NCBI GenBank assembly: GCA_007693855.1
Contig: RECU01000037.1
Location: 1-36,474, forward strand
DNA from: Gammaproteobacteria bacterium
GTDB taxonomy: Bacteria > Pseudomonadota > Gammaproteobacteria > Steroidobacterales > PWYM01
Direction: 5' to 3'
DNA: 36,474 nucleotides
Shown here piece by piece: positions 24,511 to 33,493 of the stretch. Position 1 is the stretch's first letter. Each line of letters starts with the position of its first letter. The position numbers and the translations under genes were made by a program. The notes beneath the pieces were generated by a model, which searched no databases, was not told the origin of the DNA, and was given only the letters and a program-made list of their open reading frames with translations.

Positions 24511-25728
24511 ATGCCATTTCGCACTGCACTAAGCGGCCTGAACGCGGCCTCGGCTGACCTGCGGGTCACCGGCAACAACATCGCCAACTCCGGCACCACC
24601 GGCTTCAAGGGCTCGCGCGCCGAGTTCGCCGACATCTTCGCCACCGCTTATGGCGGCGTCGGCCGGACGGCCATCGGTACGGGTGTCCGCCTGTCTTCGG
24701 TCACCCAGCAGTTCTCCCAGGGCAACATCGACTTCACCGGCAGCAACCTCGACATGGCGCTGTCCGGCCGTGGGTTCTTCGTGCTCGACGATGGCGGCGC
24801 CCGCAGCTACACGCGCGATGGTTCCTTCCAGGTCGACCGCGATGGCTTCGTGGTCAACAGCGGTGGCAAACGGCTGCAGTCCTACCCGCTGCAGGATCGC
24901 CTGAGCGGCACGTTCAACACCGGTCAGCTCCAGGACCTGCGCCTGGCGACCACCGAGTCGTCGCCCGGGGCGACCAGCCGCGTGGAGGCTTCGTTCAATC
25001 TGCGCGCGACCGCCGAGGACCTCTCGGAGATCGACTTCGATGCCGACGATCCGAACAGCTACTCGTTCTCCACCTCGCTGACGGTGTACGACTCGCTGGG
25101 GCAGTCGCATGTGGCCACCGTGTTCTTCCGCAACGTGGGCAACCTCGAGTGGGAGGCCAACCTGGCAATCGACGGCCAGCCGGTGGGTGACGCACAGAGT
25201 CTCACTTTTGCCGCGGACGGCTCGCTGGCCGCGCCGCAGGACCCGCTGCAGTTCGGCGCATTCACGCCGACCAACGGCGCCGCGCCGCTGGACATCGAGT
25301 TCGATGTCAGCCGCGCCACGCAGTTCGGGGCCAGCGACAGTGTCAGTTCACTGCGCCAGGACGGCTTCGCCAGTGGCCGGCTGACCGGCATCGACATCGA
25401 TGATTCCGGTGTGGTGTTCGCCCGTTACACCAACGGGCAGAGTGCGCCGCTTGGCCAGGTGGCCGTCGCGAGCTTCGCCAACCCACAGGGCCTGCAGCAG
25501 GTGGGCGACAACGCCTGGGTGGAGACCTTCGCCGCCGGCGACCCGATCCTCGGCACGGCCGGCAGTGGCGATCTCGGCACGCTGCAGTCCGGCGGGCTGG
25601 AGGCCTCGAACATCGACATCGCCGCCGAGCTTGTCAACCTGATCACCGCGCAGCGCAACTTCCAGGCCAACGCGCAGGTGATCAGCACGGCCGACACGGT
25701 CACCCAGACCATCATCAACATCCGCTGA
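24511..25728 (+). CDS. flgE: Flagellar hook protein FlgE
   Basis: Subunit of the hook. The protein has 405 residues (402 in E. coli). The N terminus (ALSGLNAASADLRVTGNNIA, then NSGTTGFKGSRAEF) carries the rod/hook signature. The Ig-like central part contains YSFSTSLTVYDSLGQSHVAT, and the C terminus (LEASNIDIAAELVNLITAQR, then NFQANAQVISTADTV) is the conserved D0 helix. ATG 24511 follows a weak GGGAGT. It lies 25 bases after flgD and 12 before flgF. Confidence 0.97.
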   Translation: MPFRTALSGLNAASADLRVTGNNIANSGTTGFKGSRAEFADIFATAYGGVGRTAIGTGVRLSSVTQQFSQGNIDFTGSNLDMALSGRGFFVLDDGGARSYTRDGSFQVDRDGFVVNSGGKRLQSYPLQDRLSGTFNTGQLQDLRLATTESSPGATSRVEASFNLRATAEDLSEIDFDADDPNSYSFSTSLTVYDSLGQSHVATVFFRNVGNLEWEANLAIDGQPVGDAQSLTFAADGSLAAPQDPLQFGAFTPTNGAAPLDIEFDVSRATQFGASDSVSSLRQDGFASGRLTGIDIDDSGVVFARYTNGQSAPLGQVAVASFANPQGLQQVGDNAWVETFAAGDPILGTAGSGDLGTLQSGGLEASNIDIAAELVNLITAQRNFQANAQVISTADTVTQTIINIR

Positions 25729-25740
25729 CGGGGCTGAACC

Positions 25741-26484
25741 ATGGACAGACTGCTCTATGTGGCAATGACCGGCGCGCGCGAGGCGCAGGTGGCGCAGTCG
25801 GTCACCAGCCAGAACCTCGCCAACGCCTCGACCACCGGCTTCCGGGCCACGCTCGCCAGTGCCGTGCACGCGCCGGTGGCCGGCCCGGGGCACGCGGGGG
25901 CCCGGGCCTACGCGGTCACCGAAGGCCAGGGCATCGATTTCACCCCGGGGCCGCTGATGGCCACCGGCCGCAGTCTCGATGTCGCCATCGACGGCCAGGG
26001 CTGGATTGCCGTGCAGACGCCCGATGGCGGCGAGGGCCTGACCCGCGCGGGCGACCTGCGCGTCGACGCCTTCGGCATGCTGACCACCGGCACCGGCCTG
26101 CCGGTGCTGGGCAACGGCGGGCCGATCGCGCTGCCGCCGTTCGAGTCGCTGGAGATTGCCGGCGACGGCACGATCAGCATCCGCCCGCTCGGCCAGGACG
26201 CCGCGGGGCTGGCCGTGGTGGAGCGTATCCGCCTGGTTAACCCCGACCCGGCGACACTGGTGCGCGGTGACGATGGCGTGGTGCGCGTGGCCGCCGGCGA
26301 GCCGCCCCCGGCCGAGGCCGACGTGCGCCTGCTCGGCGGCATGCTCGAGGGCAGCAACGTCAACACGGTGAGCGCCATGGTGGAGATGATCCGCCACGCC
26401 CGCAGCTTCGAGCTGCAGGTGAAGATGATGAACACCGCCCAACAGAACGACCAGAGCTCCGGCGCACTGCTGCGCCTGGGCTGA
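25741..26484 (+). CDS. flgF: Flagellar proximal rod protein FlgF
   Basis: Component of the proximal rod. The protein has 247 residues (251 in E. coli). The N terminus reads [20 protein letters not shown], then [12 protein letters not shown], and the C terminus contains [20 protein letters not shown] followed by [13 protein letters not shown], as expected for FlgF. The middle includes [21 protein letters not shown], the family's beta domain. Confidence 0.96.
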   Translation: MDRLLYVAMTGAREAQVAQSVTSQNLANASTTGFRATLASAVHAPVAGPGHAGARAYAVTEGQGIDFTPGPLMATGRSLDVAIDGQGWIAVQTPDGGEGLTRAGDLRVDAFGMLTTGTGLPVLGNGGPIALPPFESLEIAGDGTISIRPLGQDAAGLAVVERIRLVNPDPATLVRGDDGVVRVAAGEPPPAEADVRLLGGMLEGSNVNTVSAMVEMIRHARSFELQVKMMNTAQQNDQSSGALLRLG

Positions 26485-26521
26485 ACCGCGTGATGCGCGC
26501 ATCGCGCAGGAGGACAGACCC

Positions 26522-27313
26522 ATGAACCAGGCCTTATGGATTGCCAAGACCGGACTGGATGCCCAGCAGACGCGGCTGGCGACGATTTCGAACAATCTCG
26601 CCAACGCCAACACCACCGGTTTCAAGAAGGACCGCGCGGTGTTCCAGGACCTGGTCTACCAGAACATCCGCCAGCCCGGCGCGCAGAGCTCGCAGGACAC
26701 CCAGCTGCCCTCCGGGCTGATGCTCGGCACCGGCGTGCGCACCGTCGCCACCGAGAAAATCCACACCCAGGGCAACCTCATCCAGACCGACAACGCGCTG
26801 GATGTTGCCGTGCAGGGGCGCGGTTTCCTGCAGATCCTGATGCCGGATGGCACCTTGTCCTACACCCGCGACGGCGCCCTGCAGGTCAACCGCGACGGCC
26901 AGGTGGTCACCGCCAACGGCTTCGAGCTGCAGCCCGGGATCGTCGTGCCGGACAACGCGCTGTCGGTGAGCATCGGCCAGGACGGCATCGTCTCGGCCTC
27001 GGTGCCGGGCAACCCGGTGCCGGTGGAGCTCGGCGCCGTGCAGCTCGCCGACTTCGTCAACCCGGCCGGCCTGCAGGCCATCGGCGGCAACCTGCTCATC
27101 GAGACCGCGGCCAGCGGCCCGCCGCAGGTCGGTGTGCCCGGCCTGACCGGGCTCGGCACCCTGATGCAGGGGATGCTCGAGAGCTCCAACGTCAACACCG
27201 TCGAGGAGCTGGTCAACATGATCGAGACGCAGCGCGCCTACGAGATCAATTCCAAGGCGATCTCCACGGCCGACCAGATGCTGCAGTTCGCGAACAACAA
27301 CCTCGGCCGCTGA
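26522..27313 (+). CDS. flgG: Flagellar distal rod protein FlgG
   Basis: Subunit of the distal rod (driveshaft). The protein has 263 residues (260 in E. coli). ATG 26522 has AGGAGG upstream. The N terminus ([20 protein letters not shown], then [20 protein letters not shown]) and C terminus ([20 protein letters not shown], then [16 protein letters not shown]) are both strongly conserved, and the FlgG-specific [13 protein letters not shown] motif separates it from FlgF. The 37-base gap upstream contains a perfect palindrome (26492-26503) of unknown meaning. Confidence 0.98.
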   Translation: MNQALWIAKTGLDAQQTRLATISNNLANANTTGFKKDRAVFQDLVYQNIRQPGAQSSQDTQLPSGLMLGTGVRTVATEKIHTQGNLIQTDNALDVAVQGRGFLQILMPDGTLSYTRDGALQVNRDGQVVTANGFELQPGIVVPDNALSVSIGQDGIVSASVPGNPVPVELGAVQLADFVNPAGLQAIGGNLLIETAASGPPQVGVPGLTGLGTLMQGMLESSNVNTVEELVNMIETQRAYEINSKAISTADQMLQFANNNLGR

Positions 27314-27345
27314 GGCGGCCGGGCCGAGTCCCAGGGAGTGTACCC

Positions 27346-28119
27346 ATGAACTTTTCGCCACCATCCCCCGACTGTTACGGGAGCCACGCGGGCCTCGCGC
27401 GTCGCGGCGCCTGCCCGCCGCGGGGCTGGCGCGCGGCTTGCCGGGCGCTGGCCCTGCCCCTGGCTGCTGCCCTGTTGGCCGGCTGTGCGGCCGGCGCGCA
27501 TATCACCTATCCGGGGGGCGACGAGCGCTTCGCGGCCACGCCGCCGCCCGAGCCGCGGCCGGCCTTCGACAACGGTGGCGCGATCTTCCAGACGGCCTCT
27601 TCGCAGAGTCTGTTCCAGGACTACAAGGCCCGACGCGTGGGCGACGTGCTCACCGTGCTGCTGGCCGAGCGCACCAATGCGCGCAAGTCCGCCGGCGCGG
27701 CCACCTCGAAGGAGAGCAGCGTGCGCATGAACAACCCGGTGATCATCGGCCGGCCGATCACGCGCGACGGCAACCCGCTGTTCGAGGCCGAAGTCAGCGG
27801 CTCACGCAGCTTCGAGGGCCAGGGGGATGCCTCGCAGAGCAACCTGCTCGAGGGCTCGATCACCGTCACCGTCGCCGAGGTGCTGCCCAACGGCAACCTG
27901 CGGGTGCAGGGCGAGAAGTGGATGCGCATCAACCAGGGCGAGGAGTTCATCCGCCTGCGCGGCATCGTGCGCCCGGTCGACATCCGCGCCGACAACAGCG
28001 TGCTCTCCACCCAGGTGGCCGACGCCCAGCTCGCCTATGGCGGCACCGGCACCATCGCCCACTCCAGCTCACCGGGCTGGCTGACACGGTTCTTCAACAG
28101 TCCGGCCTGGCCGTTCTGA
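27346..28119 (+). CDS. flgH: Flagellar L-ring lipoprotein FlgH
   Basis: Outer-membrane lipoprotein that forms the L ring. The protein has 257 residues (232 in E. coli). ATG 27346 has AGGGAG eight bases upstream. The lipobox LLAGC is visible ([11 protein letters not shown]), but the region before the hydrophobic stretch is unusually long, about 33 residues including several cysteines. The mature part has the FlgH pattern [20 protein letters not shown] and, towards the end, [20 protein letters not shown] followed by GIVRP. It lies between flgG and flgI as usual. Confidence 0.96.
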   Translation: MNFSPPSPDCYGSHAGLARRGACPPRGWRAACRALALPLAAALLAGCAAGAHITYPGGDERFAATPPPEPRPAFDNGGAIFQTASSQSLFQDYKARRVGDVLTVLLAERTNARKSAGAATSKESSVRMNNPVIIGRPITRDGNPLFEAEVSGSRSFEGQGDASQSNLLEGSITVTVAEVLPNGNLRVQGEKWMRINQGEEFIRLRGIVRPVDIRADNSVLSTQVADAQLAYGGTGTIAHSSSPGWLTRFFNSPAWPF

Positions 28120-28129
28120 GGTGCCCGCC

Positions 28130-29266
28130 ATGAACACCCGCCGTTTCGTCTCGGCCGCGCTCGGGCTGCTCGCCGCGGTGCTGATCTTCGGCGCGCCGCT
28201 GGCGGTGTCGCCGGCCGTCGGCGCCGAGCGCGTCAAGGACCTGGCCAGCATCGCTGGCGTGCGCTCCAACCAGCTGGTCGGCTACGGCCTGGTGGTCGGC
28301 CTCGATGGCAGCGGCGACCAGACCACCCAGGCGCCGTTCACCTCGCAGAGCCTGCGCAACATGCTCGGCCAGCTGGGCGTGACCATCCCGCCGGGCGTGA
28401 ACCTGCAGGTGAACAACGTGGCGGCGGTGATGGTGACCGCCGACCTGCCGGCCTTTGCCAAGCCCGGCCAGACCATCGACGTGACCGTCTCCTCCATCGG
28501 CAACGCCCAGAGCCTGCGCGGCGGCAGCCTGCTGATGACCCCGCTGCTCGGCGCCGACGGCGAGATCTACGCCATGGCCCAGGGCAACCTGGTGGTCGGC
28601 GGCTTCGGGGTGGAGGGCCGCGACGGCTCGCGGGTCAGCCTCAATGTGCCGAGCGTCGGCCGCATCCCCGCCGGCGCCTCGGTCGAGCGCGAGGTGCCGA
28701 CCAGCTTCAACCAGGGCGACAGCCTGGTGCTGAACCTCAACCGCGCGGACTTCACCACCGCCCGGCGACTGGCCGAGACCATCAACGAGACCCTCGGCGA
28801 CCAGATGGCCCAGCCGATCGATGCCACCTCGGTGCGCGTGCGCGCGCCGCTGGATCCCGGCCAGCGCGTGGCCTTTGTCTCGGTGCTGGAGAACCTCACC
28901 GTCACGCCCGGCCAGCCGGCCGCGCGGGTGATCGTCAACGCACGCACTGGCACCATCGTGATGGGCGGCGCGGTGCGGGTGCTGCCGGCGGCCGTCTCCC
29001 ACGGCGGGCTGTCGGTCACCATCACGGAGAGCTTCGATGTCACTCAGCCCGAGCCCTTCGCCCGCGGCGATACGGTGGTCACGCCGCGCAGTGATATCGA
29101 GGTGGAGCAGGGTGCCTCGCGCATGTTCCCCTTCGGCCCGGGCACCAGTCTGGATGAGATCGTGCGTGCGGTGAACGAGGTGGGCGCGGCCCCCGGCGAC
29201 CTGGTCGCCATCCTCGAAGCCCTGCACCAGGCCGGCGCCCTGCGCGCCGAGCTGATCGTGATCTGA
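28130..29266 (+). CDS. flgI: Flagellar P-ring protein FlgI
   Basis: Periplasmic subunit of the P ring, assembled with the help of FlgA. The protein has 378 residues (365 in E. coli). I prefer ATG 28130 to the GTG at 28121 because GAGGTG lies seven bases before the ATG. A signal peptide ([20 protein letters not shown], cleavage expected after VGA) precedes [20 protein letters not shown], the hallmark start of mature FlgI. SVVVTA-like [20 protein letters not shown] and the C-terminal [20 protein letters not shown] are also typical. Confidence 0.97.
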   Translation: MNTRRFVSAALGLLAAVLIFGAPLAVSPAVGAERVKDLASIAGVRSNQLVGYGLVVGLDGSGDQTTQAPFTSQSLRNMLGQLGVTIPPGVNLQVNNVAAVMVTADLPAFAKPGQTIDVTVSSIGNAQSLRGGSLLMTPLLGADGEIYAMAQGNLVVGGFGVEGRDGSRVSLNVPSVGRIPAGASVEREVPTSFNQGDSLVLNLNRADFTTARRLAETINETLGDQMAQPIDATSVRVRAPLDPGQRVAFVSVLENLTVTPGQPAARVIVNARTGTIVMGGAVRVLPAAVSHGGLSVTITESFDVTQPEPFARGDTVVTPRSDIEVEQGASRMFPFGPGTSLDEIVRAVNEVGAAPGDLVAILEALHQAGALRAELIVI

Positions 29267-29283
29267 GCCGGGGCAGGGCGGCC

Positions 29284-30342
29284 ATGCGCGCAGACCTCCA
29301 GGGCAGCTTCAACTTCACCGACGTGCAGGGCCTCGCCGCCCTGCGCCGTGAAGCCCGCGACGACACCCCCGAGGCGCGCCGCGCGGTCGCCCAGCAGTTC
29401 GAGGCGATGTTCCTGAACCAGTTGCTGAAGCAGATGCGCGATGCCACGGCCGTGATCGACGGCGGGCTGGTCGATCGCGACCGCATGCGCTTTCATGAGG
29501 ACATGCTCGACCAGCAGCTGGCCCTGACGCTCTCCCAGGGGCGGGGGATCGGGCTTGCGGATGCGATCCTGCGGCAGATCGGCGGCGAGCCGGCCGCGAC
29601 GCGAACGGCGCCTGGCACGGCCGTGCCAGGCGTTGCCGCCGCCGCCTTCCCCCTGCAGCCCTCGGACAGCCGGCACGGCCGCGCGGGCGGCCTGCAGCCT
29701 GCGACGGGTTTGGCCAGACCCGCCCCGGAGGCGGAGTTCCGCACGGTCCCCGCCCCGCGCGCCGCGTTTGCGCCAGAAACCCCTGAGGACTTCGTCGACG
29801 CCGTCTGGCCCCATGCCGAGCGCGCCGCGCGCAGGCTCGGGGTGCCGGCCGACGTGCTGGTCGCCCAGGCGGCGCTGGAGACCGGCTGGGGCCAGCACAT
29901 GATCCGCGATGCCGCGGGCGAGAACGCCTTCAACCTGTTCGGCATCAAGGCCACCGGTGGCTGGGACGGCCGCCAGGCGCGGGTCTCGACGCTGGAATTC
30001 GTCAACGGCGTGCCGGAGCGTCGCCAGGAGCCGTTTCGCGTCTACGACGGCCTGGCGCAGAGTTTCGAGGACTATGTCCGCCTGATCGAGAGCCTGCCGC
30101 GCTACGCCGAGGCCCGGACGGCGACCACCGCGGCGGACTACGCCCGCGGCCTGCAGGCCGGCGGCTATGCCACCGATCCTGACTACGCCGCCAAGATCCT
30201 TGCGATCGTCGAGCGCGGCCTGCCCGGGCGCCCGGCCCCCCACGAGCGCGGATTCCGTGATCAAGTTCACACGGCTGCGGCCGATAACACGCCATCGGAG
30301 CTGGCCGCGCGGGTACGCCCGGCCCCAGGAGATGAGGTATGA
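29284..30342 (+). CDS. flgJ: Rod assembly and peptidoglycan hydrolase FlgJ
   Basis: Two-domain protein of 352 residues (313 in E. coli). The N-terminal rod-capping domain (about 30-100) contains AVAQQFEAMFLNQLLKQMRD and similar family motifs. A linker rich in Ala, Pro and Arg of about 60 residues follows, longer than usual. The C-terminal domain (about 175-325) is a GH73-type N-acetylglucosaminidase that opens the cell wall for the rod. It includes AQAALETGWGQ with the catalytic glutamate, then NAFNLFGIKA and YARGLQAGGYATDPDYAAKI. Its stop overlaps the flgK start (ATGA). Confidence 0.96.
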   Translation: MRADLQGSFNFTDVQGLAALRREARDDTPEARRAVAQQFEAMFLNQLLKQMRDATAVIDGGLVDRDRMRFHEDMLDQQLALTLSQGRGIGLADAILRQIGGEPAATRTAPGTAVPGVAAAAFPLQPSDSRHGRAGGLQPATGLARPAPEAEFRTVPAPRAAFAPETPEDFVDAVWPHAERAARRLGVPADVLVAQAALETGWGQHMIRDAAGENAFNLFGIKATGGWDGRQARVSTLEFVNGVPERRQEPFRVYDGLAQSFEDYVRLIESLPRYAEARTATTAADYARGLQAGGYATDPDYAAKILAIVERGLPGRPAPHERGFRDQVHTAAADNTPSELAARVRPAPGDEV

Positions 30343-32231
30343 GCGGAGGCGGCATACTCGGTGTCGGCACTTCGGGCCTGCTGGCCTACCAGCGCGCCCT
30401 GCAGGTGACCGGCCACAACATCGCCAATGTCGGCACGGAAGGCTACAGCCGCCAGCAGCTGCAGCTTGGCACGCAGCAGCCGCAGAACACCGGTTTCGGT
30501 TCGCTCGGCACCGGCGTGGCGCCGAGCAATGTACGCCGGGTGGTCGACCAGTTCGTCGAGCAGCGGCTTGGCATGAACCTCTCCTCCGAGGGCTATGAGC
30601 GCACCTACGCCGAGTTTGCCCGCCAGCTCGACAACGTGCTGGCCGACCCGGACGCCGGCCTGGCCCCGGCGCTCAGCCGGTTCTTCGCCGCCCTCGAGGA
30701 TGTGTCCACCGATCCCACCTCCACCGCCGCCCGCCAGCAGCTCATCACCGAGGCCCAGGCGCTGACCGACCGCTTCGCCCAGATCGAAGGCCGCATCGAG
30801 GACCAGCGGACCATCGCCAACGGCCGGGTGAAGAGCACGGTCGATGAGATCAACCAGCTCGCCGGCAGCATCTCGCAGCTCAACCAGGAGATCGTCGAGT
30901 CTCGTGGCCGTAACGGTGGCCGCGACCCGAACGATCTGCTCGATCGGCGCGACAGCCTGGTCCGCGAGCTCTCCGAGCGCATCGCCGTGAACACCGTCGA
31001 GCAGTCCGACGGCAGCATCAACGTGTATATCGGCCGCGGCCAGGCGCTGGTGGTCGGCGCCCAGCAGACCGAGCTGTTCGCCCAGTCGCTGGGGTCGGAC
31101 CCGCTGCGCCTGGACATCGGCTTCCGCAATGGCTCGGCCATGGTGGTGGCCACCGAGTTCATGACCGGCGGGCGGCTGGGCGCGCTGCTGGAGCTGCGCG
31201 ATACGCTGTTCGACCCGGCGAGCAACGGCCTGGGCCGGATCGCGGTCTCGCTGGTGGATACCTTCAACGAGATCCACGGCAGCGGCATGGACCTGCGGGG
31301 CCTGCCGGGCGGGGACTTCTTCTCGCGGCCCGAGCCGCGGGTGCTCGGGAATCGGACCAACAGTGCGACCGGTGAGCCGCGGCTTGCGATCGCCGATGTC
31401 GGCGCGCTGGAGGCCAGCGACTATCAGCTGCGCTTCGATGGCGACAACTGGACGCTGCGGCGGCTGGCCGACAACCAGCGCATCGCGACCATTCCGCCTG
31501 GCGAGACCCTGGAATTCGATGGCCTGGCGCTCGATCTGAGCGGGCTGGCCGGCGCCGCGCGGGGCGACAGCTTCCTGCTGCGTCCGACCCGGGTGGCCGG
31601 CGACCTGGAAGTGCGGGTGACCGACCCGCGTGCCGTGGCCGCCGCGCTGCCCGTCACGGCCGAGCCGGCCGCGGCGAACACCGGGACGGCGAGCGTGCGG
31701 GCACTCAACATCACCGACGCCGGCAGCGGCACGCTGCGCGACCCCGTGGATGTCGAGTTCACCGGGGGCATGTTCATGGTCGGCGGGACGGCCGTGGCGC
31801 CGGACCCGTCCGGCGACACCACGATCGAGGCCAACGGCTGGCGGCTGGTGATCCGCGGCACGCCCGAGGAGGGCGACCGCTTCAGCGTGCGTGACAACGC
31901 CGGCGGCATTGGCGACAACCGTGGCGCGCTGGCGCTGGCGGAGCTGGCCAACCGGCGCACGCTGGCCGGCGGGGCTGCGACGCTCGCCGAGGGCTACTCG
32001 GAGCTGGTGGCCGACGTGGGCGTGAAGAGCCGTCGCGCCTCGGTGAACGCCGATGTGCAGGCACGGCTGCTCGAGGATGCCCGCGCCCAGCGCGAGAACG
32101 TCTCCGGCGTCAACCTCGACGAGGAGGCCGCCAACCTGATCCGCTACCAGCAGGCCTTCCAGGCCAGCGCGCAGGTGATCGCGGTGGCCGGCTCACTGTT
32201 CGACACGCTGATTGCCGCGGTGCGCCGATGA
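30339..32231 (+). CDS. flgK: Hook-filament junction protein FlgK
   Basis: First junction protein between hook and filament, and a client of FlgN. The protein has 630 residues (547 in E. coli), the extra length being in the variable central domain. The N terminus has GTSGLLAYQRALQVTGHNIA followed by NVGTEGYSRQQ, the HAP1 signature. The C terminus ends ENVSGVNLDEEAANLIRYQQ and AFQASAQVIAVAGSLFDTLI. The start ATG 30339 overlaps the flgJ stop, implying translational coupling. Confidence 0.97.
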   Translation: MSGGGILGVGTSGLLAYQRALQVTGHNIANVGTEGYSRQQLQLGTQQPQNTGFGSLGTGVAPSNVRRVVDQFVEQRLGMNLSSEGYERTYAEFARQLDNVLADPDAGLAPALSRFFAALEDVSTDPTSTAARQQLITEAQALTDRFAQIEGRIEDQRTIANGRVKSTVDEINQLAGSISQLNQEIVESRGRNGGRDPNDLLDRRDSLVRELSERIAVNTVEQSDGSINVYIGRGQALVVGAQQTELFAQSLGSDPLRLDIGFRNGSAMVVATEFMTGGRLGALLELRDTLFDPASNGLGRIAVSLVDTFNEIHGSGMDLRGLPGGDFFSRPEPRVLGNRTNSATGEPRLAIADVGALEASDYQLRFDGDNWTLRRLADNQRIATIPPGETLEFDGLALDLSGLAGAARGDSFLLRPTRVAGDLEVRVTDPRAVAAALPVTAEPAAANTGTASVRALNITDAGSGTLRDPVDVEFTGGMFMVGGTAVAPDPSGDTTIEANGWRLVIRGTPEEGDRFSVRDNAGGIGDNRGALALAELANRRTLAGGAATLAEGYSELVADVGVKSRRASVNADVQARLLEDARAQRENVSGVNLDEEAANLIRYQQAFQASAQVIAVAGSLFDTLIAAVRR

Positions 32232-32256
32232 GCGCCCCGCCGAGGAGGTCCTGACC

Positions 32257-33453
32257 ATGCGGATATCGACAGCCCAGGTGTTCTCAGGCGGCATCAGCGC
32301 CATCCAGCGACAGCAGGGTGAACTGGCCAACGTGCAGCGCCAGCTGGCCACCGGCCGGCGCATCCTGTCCCCCTCGGACGATCCCGGCGGCGCGGTGCAG
32401 GCGCTGAAACTGCGCGAGCGCGTGGCCCAGCTCCAGCAGTACGATCGCAATGCGACGCTGGCCACGAATCGCCTGCAGCTGCAGGAAACCGTGCTCACCC
32501 AGATGGGCGAGTCTTTGCAGCGCGTGCGTGAGCTTACCGTGCAGGCGGCCAACGGCGCCCAGACCAATGAATCCCGTGCAGCCATCGCCCGCGAGATCCG
32601 CCAGCTCTCCGAAGGCCTGCTCGACCAGGCGAACACCCGCGATGCCAGCGGCGAATACGTCTTCGCGGGCTATCGCTCGGGCAACCGCCCGTTCGTGCGC
32701 GATGCCAGCGGCGCGGTGGAGTATCTCGGTGACGGCGGCCAGCGCCGCGTGGCGCTCTCGCCGGACCGCACGGTGGCGGTGGGCGACAGCGGCCTGTCCT
32801 GGATGAACATCCCGTTCGGCAATGGCGTGTTCCGCGCCACGCCGGAGGAGACCAATGCCGGGACGGCGCGGGTCAACGTCGCCGAGGTGACCGACCCGAC
32901 CGCCATCGTCGGCACCACGCTGACGCTGACCTTCGACACGCCCGAGAGCTGGACACTCACCGACCCCAGCGGGGCCGCGGTGGCCACCGGCAGCTACACC
33001 CCCGAGGCGGCCATCGAGTACGCCGGCCGGCGCATCGTGCTGAGCGGTACGCCCGAAGCCGGCGACAGCTTCACGCTCGGCCCAGCGGGGGCAGGCTCGC
33101 TGTTCGAGATGGTCGACCGCCTGGCCACCACGCTGGAGACGCCACGCAACACGGCCGCCGGCGGCGCGCTGCGCGACCAGGCCATCACCGCGGCGCTGGA
33201 GGACATGGACCAGGCGCTGGGCCGGGTACTGGAGCTCCGCACCAGCGTCGGCGCACGCCTCAACACCATCGACAGCCAGCTGGCTGTGAACGACGACCAG
33301 AAGCTCCAGCTGCAGACGGCGCTCTCGGAGGTCGAGGATCTCGACTTCGCCGAGGCGATCAGCCGCTTCAATCTCCAGCAGGTTGCGCTGCAGGCGGCGC
33401 AGCAGACGTATGTGCAGTTGGGGCGGTTGAGTTTGTTTGATTATCTGCGGTGA
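32257..33453 (+). CDS. flgL: Hook-filament junction protein FlgL
   Basis: Second junction protein, a flagellin relative. The protein has 398 residues (317 in E. coli), with a larger middle domain. ATG 32257 has GAGGAGG upstream and gives the typical start MRISTAQVFSGGISAIQRQQ. Other family motifs are ATGRRILSPSDDPGGAVQAL near the N terminus and SEVEDLDFAEAISRFNLQQV near the end, followed by ALQAAQQTYVQLGRLSLFDY. It is the last gene of the flgB-L series. Confidence 0.97.
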   Translation: MRISTAQVFSGGISAIQRQQGELANVQRQLATGRRILSPSDDPGGAVQALKLRERVAQLQQYDRNATLATNRLQLQETVLTQMGESLQRVRELTVQAANGAQTNESRAAIAREIRQLSEGLLDQANTRDASGEYVFAGYRSGNRPFVRDASGAVEYLGDGGQRRVALSPDRTVAVGDSGLSWMNIPFGNGVFRATPEETNAGTARVNVAEVTDPTAIVGTTLTLTFDTPESWTLTDPSGAAVATGSYTPEAAIEYAGRRIVLSGTPEAGDSFTLGPAGAGSLFEMVDRLATTLETPRNTAAGGALRDQAITAALEDMDQALGRVLELRTSVGARLNTIDSQLAVNDDQKLQLQTALSEVEDLDFAEAISRFNLQQVALQAAQQTYVQLGRLSLFDYLR

Positions 33454-33493
33454 GCGATCGCTGCCGCGTTGAATTGATTTGGGAGGTCACCCT

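Noticed and set aside
26492-26503. GATGCGCGCATC palindrome between flgF and flgG
   Set aside because: Perfect but short, in a 37-base gap inside an operon, with no T-run; no function can be supported.
26536-27345. Upstream extension of the flgH frame into flgG
   Set aside because: It lies inside flgG in another frame, and a good ribosome binding site and signal peptide support ATG 27346.
33453-33462. AGCGATCGCT palindrome between flgL and the sulfotransferase gene
   Set aside because: A single short GC-rich palindrome with no nearby promoter elements; chance is likely.
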